DNA of 64,000 bases from NCBI GenBank assembly GCA_946185535.1, contig CAMHJX010000018.1, positions 1 to 64,000 on the forward strand, given 5' to 3'. Below, piece by piece: positions 41,429 through 49,725 of the stretch. Both the position numbers and the translations under genes were made by a program. This DNA comes from an uncultured Bacteroidales bacterium (GTDB taxonomy: Bacteria > Bacteroidota > Bacteroidia > Bacteroidales > F082). Within the stretch, counting starts at the first letter, position 1. Every line of letters begins with the position of its first letter. Under the pieces are notes generated by a model. It ran no database searches and was not told the origin of the DNA. It saw only the letters and a program-made list of their open reading frames with translations.

Positions 41429-42607
41429 CTACGATTCGCAGTTTTTCAAAAGATGAATTGCGTGGTCAATCACTATCAAATCGTCGACTCTTCCGAATCC
41501 TATGATCCTATCGTTGATGGCTTTCTCGTTGGTGAAGTAATAAGCTAAAGCATTTCTGGCTATTTGACACTCTGTCATGTTATTGCTTCTTTTCATTACT
41601 TGGTACAGGTGGCTAATATTGGTTTTTAACGAGGGATAGTCGATTGGATTAGGTAAATCCATGCAAAAGTCTTGATAAGGGGAGTCCAAGTTCATGGTTA
41701 GAACTTCCTTTCCAATGATTTGTTCGACCACTTGATTGAATATGGATACATGTTGTGGCTGCTCTATGAGAAGCAACAAAGCCTCCATGTTTTCCTCTTT
41801 GCCGTCCTGTTGCAATAGATTGCAGTATTCCAATACTGTTCTGACAGGTATGTATTCTTCTCCCAAAAGGAACAACCCTTTTATGAAATCAGCGAAACTG
41901 AGCGACAGCGCTGCATGAAGTAGGGTCATCGCGTCTCGCTTCTCCAAATAATGACCTGTTTGGAAGCCTTGAAGGGCTTCTTTGACCAGTTCGTTTTTGA
42001 CCAGCCCAAATTTGGATATAATCATGAGTAGGATGCAAGGGCCTGCATATTCAGGATGGCAACTGTCATCGATGGAAATGTTGTCGTATCTGGAACTCTC
42101 GGATGGCGTAATGCAAGAAATGGCGTTTTTCATGGCGATGTCGAAACTTTGGCGAAAAGGTTCAAAAAGGTCATAAACGGATACTCCCATTTTCATTTGT
42201 GCCAGCAAAAACCTTCCAAGGTTTGCAATGCTATCTGCTCTGAGGTGCTTCAACATTTGCAACGTATGAAGCAGGGAAGAATTGGAAGCGTTATTGTCGC
42301 GTTTCAACTTGCTTTCAAATCGGTCCAATACCTTGTCGATACGTTCTATTATGGGGTGGTCGGCAGCGTGCATCATTTCGTGGATCATAGCTGTTGCATA
42401 CGTTCTGTCGGTTGGGTCATTCAAAACCTGTTTGATGAGCGGCTGGTGGATTTCGAATAGGAGATGGTCGCTGTCACTTTTTCGGGAAAGAAAGGAGACG
42501 GCCATGAACTGGTTCGCATTGTCATTTTTCTTAACCAAATTTACAGTAATTAATTGGGGAGGATCTTTTTTGAGAATTTCCCAATACATCAAATTGGCAT
42601 AGGCCAT
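41429..42607 (-). CDS. Unknown protein with an HExxH metalloprotease-like motif
   Basis: The 392-residue protein (MAYANLMYWEILKKDPPQLI) is mostly helical and has no signal peptide. Near residue 75 it has YATAMIHEMMHAADHPIIE, an HExxH zinc motif with an extra His three residues later. I do not recognise the family. The rest is a helical solenoid (KNELVKEALQGFQTGHYLEK, then FADFIKGLFLLGEEYIP). It follows a 32-codon small frame by 19 bp. A Zn-dependent peptidase is a guess from one motif. It converges on trkH. Confidence 0.55.
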   Translation of the reverse strand: MAYANLMYWEILKKDPPQLITVNLVKKNDNANQFMAVSFLSRKSDSDHLLFEIHQPLIKQVLNDPTDRTYATAMIHEMMHAADHPIIERIDKVLDRFESKLKRDNNASNSSLLHTLQMLKHLRADSIANLGRFLLAQMKMGVSVYDLFEPFRQSFDIAMKNAISCITPSESSRYDNISIDDSCHPEYAGPCILLMIISKFGLVKNELVKEALQGFQTGHYLEKRDAMTLLHAALSLSFADFIKGLFLLGEEYIPVRTVLEYCNLLQQDGKEENMEALLLLIEQPQHVSIFNQVVEQIIGKEVLTMNLDSPYQDFCMDLPNPIDYPSLKTNISHLYQVMKRSNNMTECQIARNALAYYFTNEKAINDRIIGFGRVDDLIVIDHAIHLLKNCES

Positions 42608-42626
42608 GAACTCCAGTTTTGTGGAA

Positions 42627-42725
42627 TTAATAAATAAATGTGTTTAACTTGGCTTCAGAATACCCCTCTGCTTTGAGGGCGTCGAGAACTTTTTGTTTGT
42701 CTCTAACATTGACTTTAATTTTCAT
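42627..42725 (-). CDS. Small protein upstream of the HExxH gene
   Basis: A 32-codon frame (MKIKVNVRDKQKVLDALKAE, then GYSEAKLNTFIY) ends 19 bp before the HExxH gene on the same strand. Its charged, helical sequence looks protein-like rather than random. It might be a leader peptide or a small partner. No family is recognised. Confidence 0.4.
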   Translation of the reverse strand: MKIKVNVRDKQKVLDALKAEGYSEAKLNTFIY

Positions 42726-43186
42726 GATATGTTGTGTTTAAGTTACTACTAAATGCTGTTTATTAAGCGTTATTCTTTTGTTGTAATAATGTAATAAATT
42801 GAAATACTTATTTTTATAAGTAATACTGTGTCGAAGTTGCTTCAAGGTGGGAATGCAATACAGTGGAGTATTGGCACAAGTCAATTTTCAAGATGTCAAA
42901 GAACGCTTTACACTGTAATAAGGGCACTATACACCCTGTGGCACATAGTACTCCATAGTGCATTGTACTAATTATCAATCTTTTAGACGATGATTAAAGT
43001 ACCTAATGTTTAACCTTATTACTTTTCATTTTAGTAGTAATTAAAAATACAACAATTCGTTTCTTAATAGGATATAGACAAGATTCTATGGTTTTTCAAC
43101 CACATGGGTGAATTTTTTTTTCAGTATTGTTATTTGACTTTTTTACGAGGGAAAGGAAAAAAGATGGCAAAGTGATGGGATATTGT
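42726..43186. other. AT-rich gap with partial inverted repeats, no gene seen
   Basis: This 461-bp stretch has no convincing open frame. It contains a diffuse inverted repeat (gaatgcaatacagtggagta near 42851, tactccatagtgcattgta near 42948) around a second near-palindrome (agggcactatacaccct near 42921). That could be a structured RNA or a recombination remnant, but no known RNA family is recognised. Confidence 0.35.
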
Positions 43187-43330
43187 TTATCCACGCAGTT
43201 GCCTGCCGAGTATGATAATGACTATAAAGACAATCAGGAATAGGCCTATGATTAGGGCTAAGCTAGGGCTCGCTTTTTTCTCGCTATTCTTGTGCAGTTT
43301 TTGACATGTTTTGTAAAAAGGAAATGCTCC
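43187..43330 (-). pseudogene. C-terminal fragment related to the gene at 43910-44389
   Basis: The minus strand encodes SLALIIGLFLIVFIVIIILG, then RQLRG and a stop, nearly the same as the end of the membrane protein at 43910-44389 (ALIIGLFMIVFIVFIILGRQ). No ATG precedes it; the frame is closed by a TAG about 48 codons upstream. It is a duplicated tail left after loss of the rest of the gene. Confidence 0.65.
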
Positions 43331-43360
43331 CTATATGGCAATTGTCAATAGAGAGCATTT
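43322..43360 (-). terminator. Intrinsic terminator of the lipoprotein gene
   Basis: aaatgctc (43322-43329) pairs with gagcattt (43353-43360), extended inside by ctat/atag. On the minus strand the stem is followed by CCTTTTTAC. It lies just past the stop of the gene at 43394-43735. Confidence 0.7.
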
Positions 43361-43393
43361 GTTTCCTCAGACGATTAGACGAAAGTATGGGTG

Positions 43394-43735
43394 TTAGTTG
43401 CACAATACTTTCTTTCTTTCAGAATGCTTTTTGTCGACCTGCTCCCAAAGGTTCGTGTAATTGTCGCGCTCCTCTTCGGTCATCATGTCTTTTTCGTCAA
43501 AGGTTAACTGGTCCTTGCCAGAATACTTGGGTGTTTTTTGGAATGTTTCAATGTTATCTTTGTAAGCGTTGTAAGCTGCTTTGAGTTCCTCGCAACTCTT
43601 GGCTTTGTCGATGGCTTTTTCATATTTGTCGAGGATGGCTTTTGTTTCCTTGAATTCTTTTGAGCCAGCGCTGCCACACGAGATAAGGCTCGTGAGCATG
43701 ATTCCTGACAGTACCATTATGATTATTTTTTTCAT
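43394..43735 (-). CDS. Small lipoprotein of unknown function
   Basis: The 113-residue protein has a lipoprotein signal (MKKIIIMVLSGIMLTSLISC, lipobox LISC-G). The mature part is a charged helical domain (AILDKYEKAIDKAKSCEELK, then DEKDMMTEEERDNYTNLWEQ) that I cannot assign. A CAAATTTA match at 43832-43839 (minus TAAATTTG) is a probable -7 element about 97 bp upstream, and a hairpin with a T-run follows the gene, so it is likely monocistronic. Confidence 0.7.
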   Translation of the reverse strand: MKKIIIMVLSGIMLTSLISCGSAGSKEFKETKAILDKYEKAIDKAKSCEELKAAYNAYKDNIETFQKTPKYSGKDQLTFDEKDMMTEEERDNYTNLWEQVDKKHSERKKVLCN

Positions 43736-43831
43736 AGTGTTGAGATTTAAGGGTGAACTTTTGATATTAATTGTCTGTTATTGAACCGATAGGATATCGA
43801 AATCTGTGGAAACAGCTTTGTCGGTTGGGTG

Positions 43832-43839
43832 CAAATTTA
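43832..43839 (-). promoter_or_regulatory. Predicted -7 element of the small lipoprotein gene
   Basis: The minus strand reads TAAATTTG, an exact TAnnTTTG match, 97 bp before the ATG at 43735. Confidence 0.45.
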
Positions 43840-43909
43840 GGCAATTATTGTATATGTAAAACAGTTTGTCGAAAAAAACAATAATTTGGGCGAATTGATA
43901 GGATAGTGT

Positions 43910-44389
43910 TCATCCACGCAGTTGCCTGCCGAGTATGATAAAGACTATAAAGACAATCATGAATAAGCCTATGATTAGGGCCACCCCCAAAATCATGTAA
44001 TACAATGCTACTGCTAGCAGACTTCGCCAAGTGATTTTGGCGACGCCGAACCCCAACATCTTTCGGAAGCAAGCGGTTAATGCCGCAATGATGGCAATGG
44101 GTATCAGATTGCTCATAAGTTCAGAAGTGCTTTCTGAAATTAGATACATCAAGCTGATCAAGCATTGGTAAAGGACTACCATAACCATTGAGTAGGCGAT
44201 GGCTACAACGTATTCTGCCCTGTAAAATTGCTTTTTGTTGTGTTTGCTGTACACAACTCTCGTGGCAAAAAGGAATATGGGAATGGTCAGCATGAAAACG
44301 GTGGTGTAGTTGTCGTGATAAAATGTGAGCGCCGAGCCAATCATGCTCTTCAGTTTGGTTTCAGCTATTGCTGGTAGTGCATTGGACAC
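43910..44389 (-). CDS. Membrane protein resembling the C-terminal part of DUF3667 proteins
   Basis: The best start is a GTG at 44389 (read as MSNALPAIAETKLKSMIGSA). The 159-residue protein has three to five membrane helices: TTVFMLTIPIFLFATRVVY, VVAIAYSMVMVVLYQCLISL, IPIAIIAALTACF and the terminal ALIIGLFMIVFIVFIILG. The first resembles the membrane part of DUF3667 proteins, whose N-terminal zinc-ribbon part is absent here, so it is either a short member or a truncated gene. A shortened duplicate of its end lies at 43187-43330. It is divergent from clpB. Confidence 0.5.
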   Translation of the reverse strand: MSNALPAIAETKLKSMIGSALTFYHDNYTTVFMLTIPIFLFATRVVYSKHNKKQFYRAEYVVAIAYSMVMVVLYQCLISLMYLISESTSELMSNLIPIAIIAALTACFRKMLGFGVAKITWRSLLAVALYYMILGVALIIGLFMIVFIVFIILGRQLRG

Positions 44390-44403
44390 CTGTATAAAAA
44401 TGC

Positions 44404-44451
44404 CAAATTGTCACAAAATAAATTCTAAATTCTTGATTTAGTGACAATTTG
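44404..44451. promoter_or_regulatory. Long inverted repeat between clpB and its divergent neighbour
   Basis: caaattgtcac (44404-44414) and gtgacaatttg (44441-44451) form an exact 11-bp inverted repeat around a 26-nt AT-rich centre. It is not the CIRCE element (TTAGCACTC). It lies 15 bp before the GTG start at 44389 and about 170 bp before clpB, so it could be an operator for either gene. Confidence 0.5.
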
Positions 44452-44527
44452 ACATAGTTTCTGCCTTTTTTTCAAAGCTTTGAATTTGGTTGGGATTTTG
44501 ATGGACCATAACCCAAGTCTGTGAGAC

Positions 44528-44551
44528 GGCCCTTCGACGGGCTCAGGGACC
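44528..44551. repeat. Clean PEPVEG-family repeat in the clpB leader
   Basis: A clean copy (core cccttcgacgggctcaggg) lies 73 bp before the clpB ATG. It is the only clean copy outside a coding region in the window. A weak relative of the GTRD-type repeat (ttcccgcagtctcgaagtc) follows near 44579. Confidence 0.75.
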
Positions 44552-44623
44552 TTTCCCTAGTGATTCAAAGTCTCATGTTCCCGCAGTCTCGAAGTCAAAT
44601 CGAAAAGAAAGGAGATAAGAAAT

Positions 44624-47212
44624 ATGAACATCAACCAATTCACAATCAAATCACAAGAAGCCATCGGGAAGGCTCAGGAGATAGCGCAAAGCCATCAGAG
44701 CCAGACCGTGGAGAACTTCCATCTGCTGAAGGGTATGATTCTGAGCGACGACTATCTAGTGCCCAACCTGATGAAGAAGCTGGGCGTCAACTTGTCGCGG
44801 CTCAATGATACCCTCGATCAGGTCATCAACAGCCAACCGCGTAGCAGCGGCTCCGAATTGTATTATTCCTCCGAGGTCAGCAAGACCTTCAACGACGCCA
44901 TTGCATTGGCCAAGAAGATGGGCGACGAATATGTTTCCATCGAGCATCTGCTGTTGGCCGTTTTTGAAAGCAACGGCATGACCTCGCAACTGATGAAGGA
45001 CCAAGGCATCCGTAAGGACGAACTTGAGAAGGCCATCATGCAGTTCCGTAAAGGCAAGAAGGTCGACTCGCAAGACGCCGAGCAGAACTACGATAGTTTG
45101 AACCGTTTTGCCAAGAACCTGAACGAACTCGCCCAGCAAGGCAAGCTCGACCCCGTGATTGGCCGTGACGAGGAAATCCGTCGTGTGCTGCAGATTTTGA
45201 GCCGACGCACCAAGAACAACCCTATATTAATAGGTGAGCCTGGTGTGGGTAAGACTGCCATCGTAGAGGGTCTGGCCCAGCGTATCGTCAACCGTGATGT
45301 GCCTGAGAACCTGAAGAGCAAGACCGTGTTCAGCTTGGATATGGGCGCCTTGCTGGCCGGTGCCAAATACAAGGGCGAGTTTGAGGAACGACTGAAGAAC
45401 GTCGTCAAGGAAGTCGTCGACAGCGATGGCGAGGTCATCTTGTTCATCGATGAGATCCACACCTTGGTAGGCGCGGGCGGTGGCGAAGGCGCCATGGATG
45501 CGGCCAACATCTTGAAGCCGGCCCTGTCGCGTGGCGAGCTGCGTGCCATCGGTGCCACGACCTTGAAGGAATACCAACAGTATTTCGAGAAGGACAAGGC
45601 CTTGGAGCGTCGTTTCCAGAAGGTCATGATCGACGAACCTGACGAGGCTTCGGCCATCAGCATCCTGCGAGGCTTGAAGGAACGTTACGAGACGCACCAC
45701 CACATCCGTATCTTGGACGAGGCCATCATCTCTGCCGTGCAACTGTCGGTGCGTTACATCTCCGACCGTTTCCTGCCCGACAAGGCCATTGACTTGATCG
45801 ATGAGGCTGCCTCGCGTTTGAGGCTGCAAATCGACTCGATGCCTGAAGAGCTTGAAGATGTGGAGCGTGCCATCCGTCAATTGGAAATTGAGCGCGAGGC
45901 TATCAAGCGCGAGAACGACACCAAGAAGGTGGAGGAGATAGGGAAGGAGTTGGCCGAACTCAACGACAAACGCTCCGCCATCAAGGCAAAGTGGGAGACC
46001 GAACGTAATTATGTGGAACTCATCCAGAAGGAAAAGAGTAACATAGAGACCTATAAACATCAAGCCGAGGTGGCTGAGCGTGACGGCGACTACGGCCGTG
46101 TGGCAGAGCTGCGTTACGGTAAGATCCGCGAGGCCGAAGCTGCCATCGAAAAGGCCAAGGCCGACTTGCGCGCGGCTCAAGGCGACCACCCACTGGTGGA
46201 TGAGGAAGTCGGTGCCGACGACGTGGCAGAAATCGTGTCGCGTTGGACGGGTATCCCGGTCAACAAGATGATGCAGAGCGAGCGTGAGAAACTGTTGCAC
46301 CTCGAAGATGAACTGCACAAGCGTGTGGTGGGTCAGGATGAGGCTATTACCGCTGTCAGCGACGCCATCCGTCGTAGCCGTGCGGGCTTGCAGGATGCCA
46401 AACGTCCTATCGGTTCCTTCATCTTCATGGGTACCACGGGTGTGGGTAAGACCGAACTGGCCAAGGCCTTGGCCGAGTTCCTGTTCGACGACGAGAATGC
46501 CATGGTGCGTATCGACATGTCGGAGTACCAGGAACGTCACACGGTGTCGCGACTCATCGGAGCGCCTCCAGGATATGTGGGCTACGAAGAGAGCGGTCAA
46601 CTGACTGAGGCTGTGCGTCGTAAGCCGTATTCCGTCATCCTGTTGGATGAAATCGAAAAGGCTCACCCCGACGTGTTCAACATCCTGTTGCAGGTCTTGG
46701 ATGATGGCCGTCTGACCGACAACAAGGGCCGTACGGTGGACTTCAAGAACACCATCGTCATCATGACCTCCAACATTGGTGCCAATGTCATCCAGGACAA
46801 CTTCGCACATTTGACCGATACCAATGCTGAGGAAGTCTTCGAGAAGACTCGTAACGAGGTGATGGAGCAGCTGAAGCAGTTCATGAGGCCTGAGTTCCTG
46901 AACCGTGTCGATGACATCATCATGTTCAAGCCTTTGGACGAGAGCCAGATTGCTGACATCGTGAGGATGCAGTTCCGCAGCGTGCAGAAGATGCTGGCTG
47001 CCAACGACATCAAGATTGACATCACCGATGCCGCCGTCGACTTCATCGCACAGCAGAGCTACAACCCGCAGTACGGTGCACGTCCTGTGAAGCGTATGAT
47101 GCAGCGTGAGTTGCTCAACTCGCTCTCGAAGATGATCCTGGCCGAGTCGGTCGACAAGACGAAGACCATCATCGTGGATGTGCAAGGCGACGGACTGATA
47201 TTCAGGAATTAA
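44624..47212 (+). CDS. clpB: ATP-dependent chaperone ClpB
   Basis: The 862-residue protein has the ClpB order: N domain (1-145), AAA1 with Walker [15 protein letters not shown] (about 204), the ClpB-specific coiled-coil middle domain (about 405-525, with EGDYG-like [16 protein letters not shown]), and AAA2 with [17 protein letters not shown] (about 605) and [20 protein letters not shown]. It disaggregates heat-damaged proteins with the DnaK system. The start is preceded by an AGGAGAT site. An inverted repeat and a dispersed repeat lie in its leader. The bidirectional terminator at 47227 ends it. Confidence 0.97.
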   Translation: MNINQFTIKSQEAIGKAQEIAQSHQSQTVENFHLLKGMILSDDYLVPNLMKKLGVNLSRLNDTLDQVINSQPRSSGSELYYSSEVSKTFNDAIALAKKMGDEYVSIEHLLLAVFESNGMTSQLMKDQGIRKDELEKAIMQFRKGKKVDSQDAEQNYDSLNRFAKNLNELAQQGKLDPVIGRDEEIRRVLQILSRRTKNNPILIGEPGVGKTAIVEGLAQRIVNRDVPENLKSKTVFSLDMGALLAGAKYKGEFEERLKNVVKEVVDSDGEVILFIDEIHTLVGAGGGEGAMDAANILKPALSRGELRAIGATTLKEYQQYFEKDKALERRFQKVMIDEPDEASAISILRGLKERYETHHHIRILDEAIISAVQLSVRYISDRFLPDKAIDLIDEAASRLRLQIDSMPEELEDVERAIRQLEIEREAIKRENDTKKVEEIGKELAELNDKRSAIKAKWETERNYVELIQKEKSNIETYKHQAEVAERDGDYGRVAELRYGKIREAEAAIEKAKADLRAAQGDHPLVDEEVGADDVAEIVSRWTGIPVNKMMQSEREKLLHLEDELHKRVVGQDEAITAVSDAIRRSRAGLQDAKRPIGSFIFMGTTGVGKTELAKALAEFLFDDENAMVRIDMSEYQERHTVSRLIGAPPGYVGYEESGQLTEAVRRKPYSVILLDEIEKAHPDVFNILLQVLDDGRLTDNKGRTVDFKNTIVIMTSNIGANVIQDNFAHLTDTNAEEVFEKTRNEVMEQLKQFMRPEFLNRVDDIIMFKPLDESQIADIVRMQFRSVQKMLAANDIKIDITDAAVDFIAQQSYNPQYGARPVKRMMQRELLNSLSKMILAESVDKTKTIIVDVQGDGLIFRN

Positions 47213-47226
47213 AAGAAAGAAGAAAA

Positions 47227-47259
47227 ATTGGGGACTCGCTTGAGAGTCCCCAATTTTTT
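47227..47259. terminator. Bidirectional intrinsic terminator between clpB and tatC
   Basis: attggggactc (47227-47237) and gagtccccaat (47244-47254) form a perfect 11-bp stem with a 6-nt loop, followed by a T-run on the plus strand and preceded by an A-run, so it can end both clpB and the locus-2 CXXX operon. Confidence 0.92.
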
Positions 47260-47268
47260 ACATATAAG

Positions 47269-48117
47269 TCAGCTCTTCTTACTTGTTTTTCTCTCCATCC
47301 GTTTCAATACCATAATGCTCACTTCGTAAAGCAAATATAGTGGAATTGTAACCAAAATTAGTGTCATCAAGTCGGGCGGCGTGATGATGGCCGCAACGAG
47401 CATGATGACTAAGAAGGCATATTTGCGGTAATTCGCTAACATTTCGGAAGTTATCACTTCCAACTTACCCAAGAAAAAGGCGATGACGGGCAATTGGAAC
47501 ACCAAACCCATGACCAAGGTCAAGGTGGTGAATGTGCTGATATAGGATTTCAGTGTGATGTTACTCTCCACCATGCCTGAAACACTATAAGTACCAAGGA
47601 ATCTGAACGATATAGGAAACAGGATGAAATACGACATCAGCACACCAACGATGAAAAGCAGGTACATTGTGGCTGCAACACTCACGGAGTATTTCTTCTC
47701 ATTCTCGTACAAGGCGGGTGTGATGAAACGGAACAACTCGACCAAGATGTAGGGAGAAGCACCTAACAATCCGAGGTACACTGCTGTTGTGATATGCGTC
47801 ATGAATTGACTTGACAACTCAGTGGCAATCATATTGATGTGAAACTGGTTGAAAGTAAATTCAGATCCAAGCAAATGTAGAAATTTTTCTATATAGCGGT
47901 ATGTGATGAAATCCCATTGGCTGGGTGCCAATAGTAACTCAAATGTTTTTTCTTTGAAACAGAAAATAGCTACCGCTAACACCATAACAACTGCAATGAT
48001 GCGAAACAGCATTCGGCGGAGCACCTCAAGGTGTCCGCCGAAGGTCAGCATGTTGGGGTCGGAAGAGGGATTATTTTCCTTTTCCGTCACCTGTTTCGGG
48101 CTGGGTTTCTTCTTCAT
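47269..48117 (-). CDS. tatC: Twin-arginine translocase subunit TatC, CXXX locus 2
   Basis: The 282-residue protein is a close paralogue of the TatC at 14014-14844, differing mainly in the hydrophilic N terminus ([20 protein letters not shown]). It has the same landmarks: [34 protein letters not shown] and [20 protein letters not shown]. It is the last gene of the intact CXXX operon and should recognise the SRREFFK signal of the adjacent precursor. Its start overlaps tatA by 47 bp; a later ATG at 48051 would avoid this. Two near-identical tatAC pairs within 34 kb argue for dedicated Tat export of the Cys-repeat peptides. Confidence 0.93.
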   Translation of the reverse strand: MKKKPSPKQVTEKENNPSSDPNMLTFGGHLEVLRRMLFRIIAVVMVLAVAIFCFKEKTFELLLAPSQWDFITYRYIEKFLHLLGSEFTFNQFHINMIATELSSQFMTHITTAVYLGLLGASPYILVELFRFITPALYENEKKYSVSVAATMYLLFIVGVLMSYFILFPISFRFLGTYSVSGMVESNITLKSYISTFTTLTLVMGLVFQLPVIAFFLGKLEVITSEMLANYRKYAFLVIMLVAAIITPPDLMTLILVTIPLYLLYEVSIMVLKRMERKTSKKS

Positions 48118-48292
48118 CCGCCTTCTTTTCAGGTTCTTCTGTATCTAAAGGCTCATTCAATCCTTCTTTATAGCTTTTCATGCCCTTGCCCAAACCTTTC
48201 ATCAGCTCGGGTATCTTTTTTCCACCAAAGATGAGCAAAGCCACGCCTGCGATGAGCAGCAATTCCGTGGTGCCGATGAATAACAGTGTCAT
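48071..48292 (-). CDS. tatA: Sec-independent translocase TatA/E, CXXX locus 2
   Basis: The 73-residue protein has the membrane helix [20 protein letters not shown] and amphipathic helix [20 protein letters not shown], then an acidic tail ending GDGKGK. It is a close paralogue of the TatA at 14801-15016. Its start overlaps the stop of the modification-system gene by 4 bp. Confidence 0.93.
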   Translation of the reverse strand: MTLLFIGTTELLLIAGVALLIFGGKKIPELMKGLGKGMKSYKEGLNEPLDTEEPEKKADEEETQPETGDGKGK

Positions 48293-48558
48293 GATACGAG
48301 GTAGATTTCGTTGGTTTCAAAGTTGATTTCCCAGTTGCCGTTCTCGGTGGATTCCCACTGGTATTTTTTTGACATGCGATCCCACCAGCCTTGGAACTTG
48401 GTGCCGGTTTCGCCCATGTCCTTGACGAGTTTCTCGTAGAGTTCAGTGTTGTCGGCGCTGAGGATTTTCGCCAGTTCGTTCAAGCCGTTTCTTCTTTCGA
48501 AGAGTTGCTGGATTTCATTTTTTTCTTCAGGGGTTACCTGACCTACTTTTTTTTTCAT
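48289..48558 (-). CDS. CXXX-repeat modification system protein, locus 2
   Basis: The ATG at 48558 gives [20 protein letters not shown]; a longer frame upstream lies in a dispersed repeat. The 89-residue protein differs from its locus-1 paralogue (15013-15282) at only about five positions, so it has been kept under strong constraint or copied recently. The core [12 protein letters not shown] and [20 protein letters not shown] are the same. Its role is unknown; it travels with the CXXX maturases. Confidence 0.8.
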   Translation of the reverse strand: MKKKVGQVTPEEKNEIQQLFERRNGLNELAKILSADNTELYEKLVKDMGETGTKFQGWWDRMSKKYQWESTENGNWEINFETNEIYLVS

Positions 48559-48600
48559 TGTTGATTGTTGAATGTTTAATCGTTTAATTGTTGTCTTGTT

Positions 48601-48725
48601 GTCGCTTTGCGTCATTGACTCGCTTCGCATCGTCGAATCGGAGATTTGCGAAGAGGAACGACGAAGCAATCCAGAGTATAAGCTATTGACTGGACTGCTT
48701 CGTTCCTCGCAGTGACGCGAAGCGT
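48601..48725. repeat. Nested inverted repeat between maturase and small protein, locus 2
   Basis: The arms gaggaacgacgaagcaatcc (from 48653) and ggactgcttcgttcctc (to 48708) form an imperfect stem, with an outer pair cgcttcgc (48621-48628) and gcgaagcg (48716-48723). This cttcgttcctcgcagtgacg type is a common dispersed repeat in such genomes. It occupies the slot that holds different palindromes in locus 1. Confidence 0.75.
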
Positions 48726-48728
48726 GTC

Positions 48729-49721
48729 CTAAAATTCCTTCCTGACCTCAAATGGGTCCAAGTAGTTGATTTCCTTAATGTCAATCTCTGGCATGAACTC
48801 ACCTATTTTGCGGATATCGTTCAGCAAGGCTCGTGAAGCATTGCGCTCAATGTGCGCCATCACGCATTGCTGGCGCGAGGGCGTGTTGAGGTCCCAAGTC
48901 AGGCGGCGGTTGAGCCAGAGGCAGCGGCGGCACTGGTAGGCATCGCAGTTGCGGCACAAAGGCGCATGGTCGAGTTTCAGCAGTTGCAGGTTGGGAATGT
49001 CCAAGCCGTTTTCGAGGTCACCAACGGCATTGTCCGATGTCGGCTGGTGATGGTTCAGTTGGTTGTCCACCTTTGTCTGCTCATCGTAATAGAAAGCAGG
49101 GCAGAGGTAGAACTTCCCATTCGGGGCTAGGGTGATGTTGCTCACGCCAGCCTCGCAATTGTGCATCTTTTCAAGCATCATCCTGTCCGACAAGAGGTTG
49201 AATTGCGGGGATTGACCTTGCTTGTAAAGGTTGAGCAAAATGGCGTCCCACTCGTTCAAAACTTGCTTGTAGGCTTCAATCTGTCCGTCCGTGAATCGCT
49301 CCACATCGGTAATGCAGAGGTTGATTCTTGCGCCCGAGGCAAACAATTTGGCGATTTCATCTTTATTAGCAAGCATTTCGCTGAAAGCAAGGCGAAGCAC
49401 CAAGTTTTTGGCTTCCACTTTTTCAGGAACTTCATTCGCCACTTCCACGTCGGCATTGTTGCCGTCCTCAATGCCCGTAACAGGCTTACAACCAATAGGA
49501 TAAATCTTCACATTGTCTATGCTCTCGATGACTTTGGCATACTCTTTCGGGAGTTCGTAATTGGGGAAGACATACTGAATCATCAGGTTTTGCTTCATCC
49601 CGAAGAGAATGCCTTTTTTGAGGGTTTCGAGCGGCATTAAGCTGCACTCTTTCAGCGGATTGTCGGCATGGCAGTAGGCCACGCTGGTGTTGTTCAATAA
49701 TATAACAAGGTATTGCAGCAT
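48729..49721 (-). CDS. CXXX-repeat peptide maturase (TIGR04119-like), locus 2
   Basis: The 330-residue protein (MLQYLVILLNNTSVAYCHAD) is the paralogue of 15370-16392. It keeps all C-terminal cysteines (NCEAGVSNITLAPNGKFYLC, CRNCDAYQCRRCLWL and a late C), a SPASM-like Fe-S region, and has no CX3CX2C radical SAM cluster. At the site where locus 1 has the GTRD insertion it reads YVFPNYELPKEYAKVIES, probably the ancestral form. It starts 4 nt after the stop of the radical SAM gene, so the two enzymes are translated together and may form a complex. Confidence 0.87.
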   Translation of the reverse strand: MLQYLVILLNNTSVAYCHADNPLKECSLMPLETLKKGILFGMKQNLMIQYVFPNYELPKEYAKVIESIDNVKIYPIGCKPVTGIEDGNNADVEVANEVPEKVEAKNLVLRLAFSEMLANKDEIAKLFASGARINLCITDVERFTDGQIEAYKQVLNEWDAILLNLYKQGQSPQFNLLSDRMMLEKMHNCEAGVSNITLAPNGKFYLCPAFYYDEQTKVDNQLNHHQPTSDNAVGDLENGLDIPNLQLLKLDHAPLCRNCDAYQCRRCLWLNRRLTWDLNTPSRQQCVMAHIERNASRALLNDIRKIGEFMPEIDIKEINYLDPFEVRKEF

Positions 49722-49725
49722 GGCT

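Noticed and set aside
42726..43186. Insertion sequence or phage attachment site
   Set aside because: No transposase or integrase gene, no target duplication and no tRNA fragment were found there.
44404..44451. CIRCE/HrcA operator upstream of clpB
   Set aside because: The arms read caaattgtcac and gtgacaatttg, not TTAGCACTC and its complement, and the centre is 26 nt rather than 9.
45227..47185. Open frame of about 650 codons antisense to clpB
   Set aside because: It is the reverse-strand shadow of a highly biased, G+C-rich clpB; its product is His/Leu-rich without any recognisable domain, and clpB is unambiguous.
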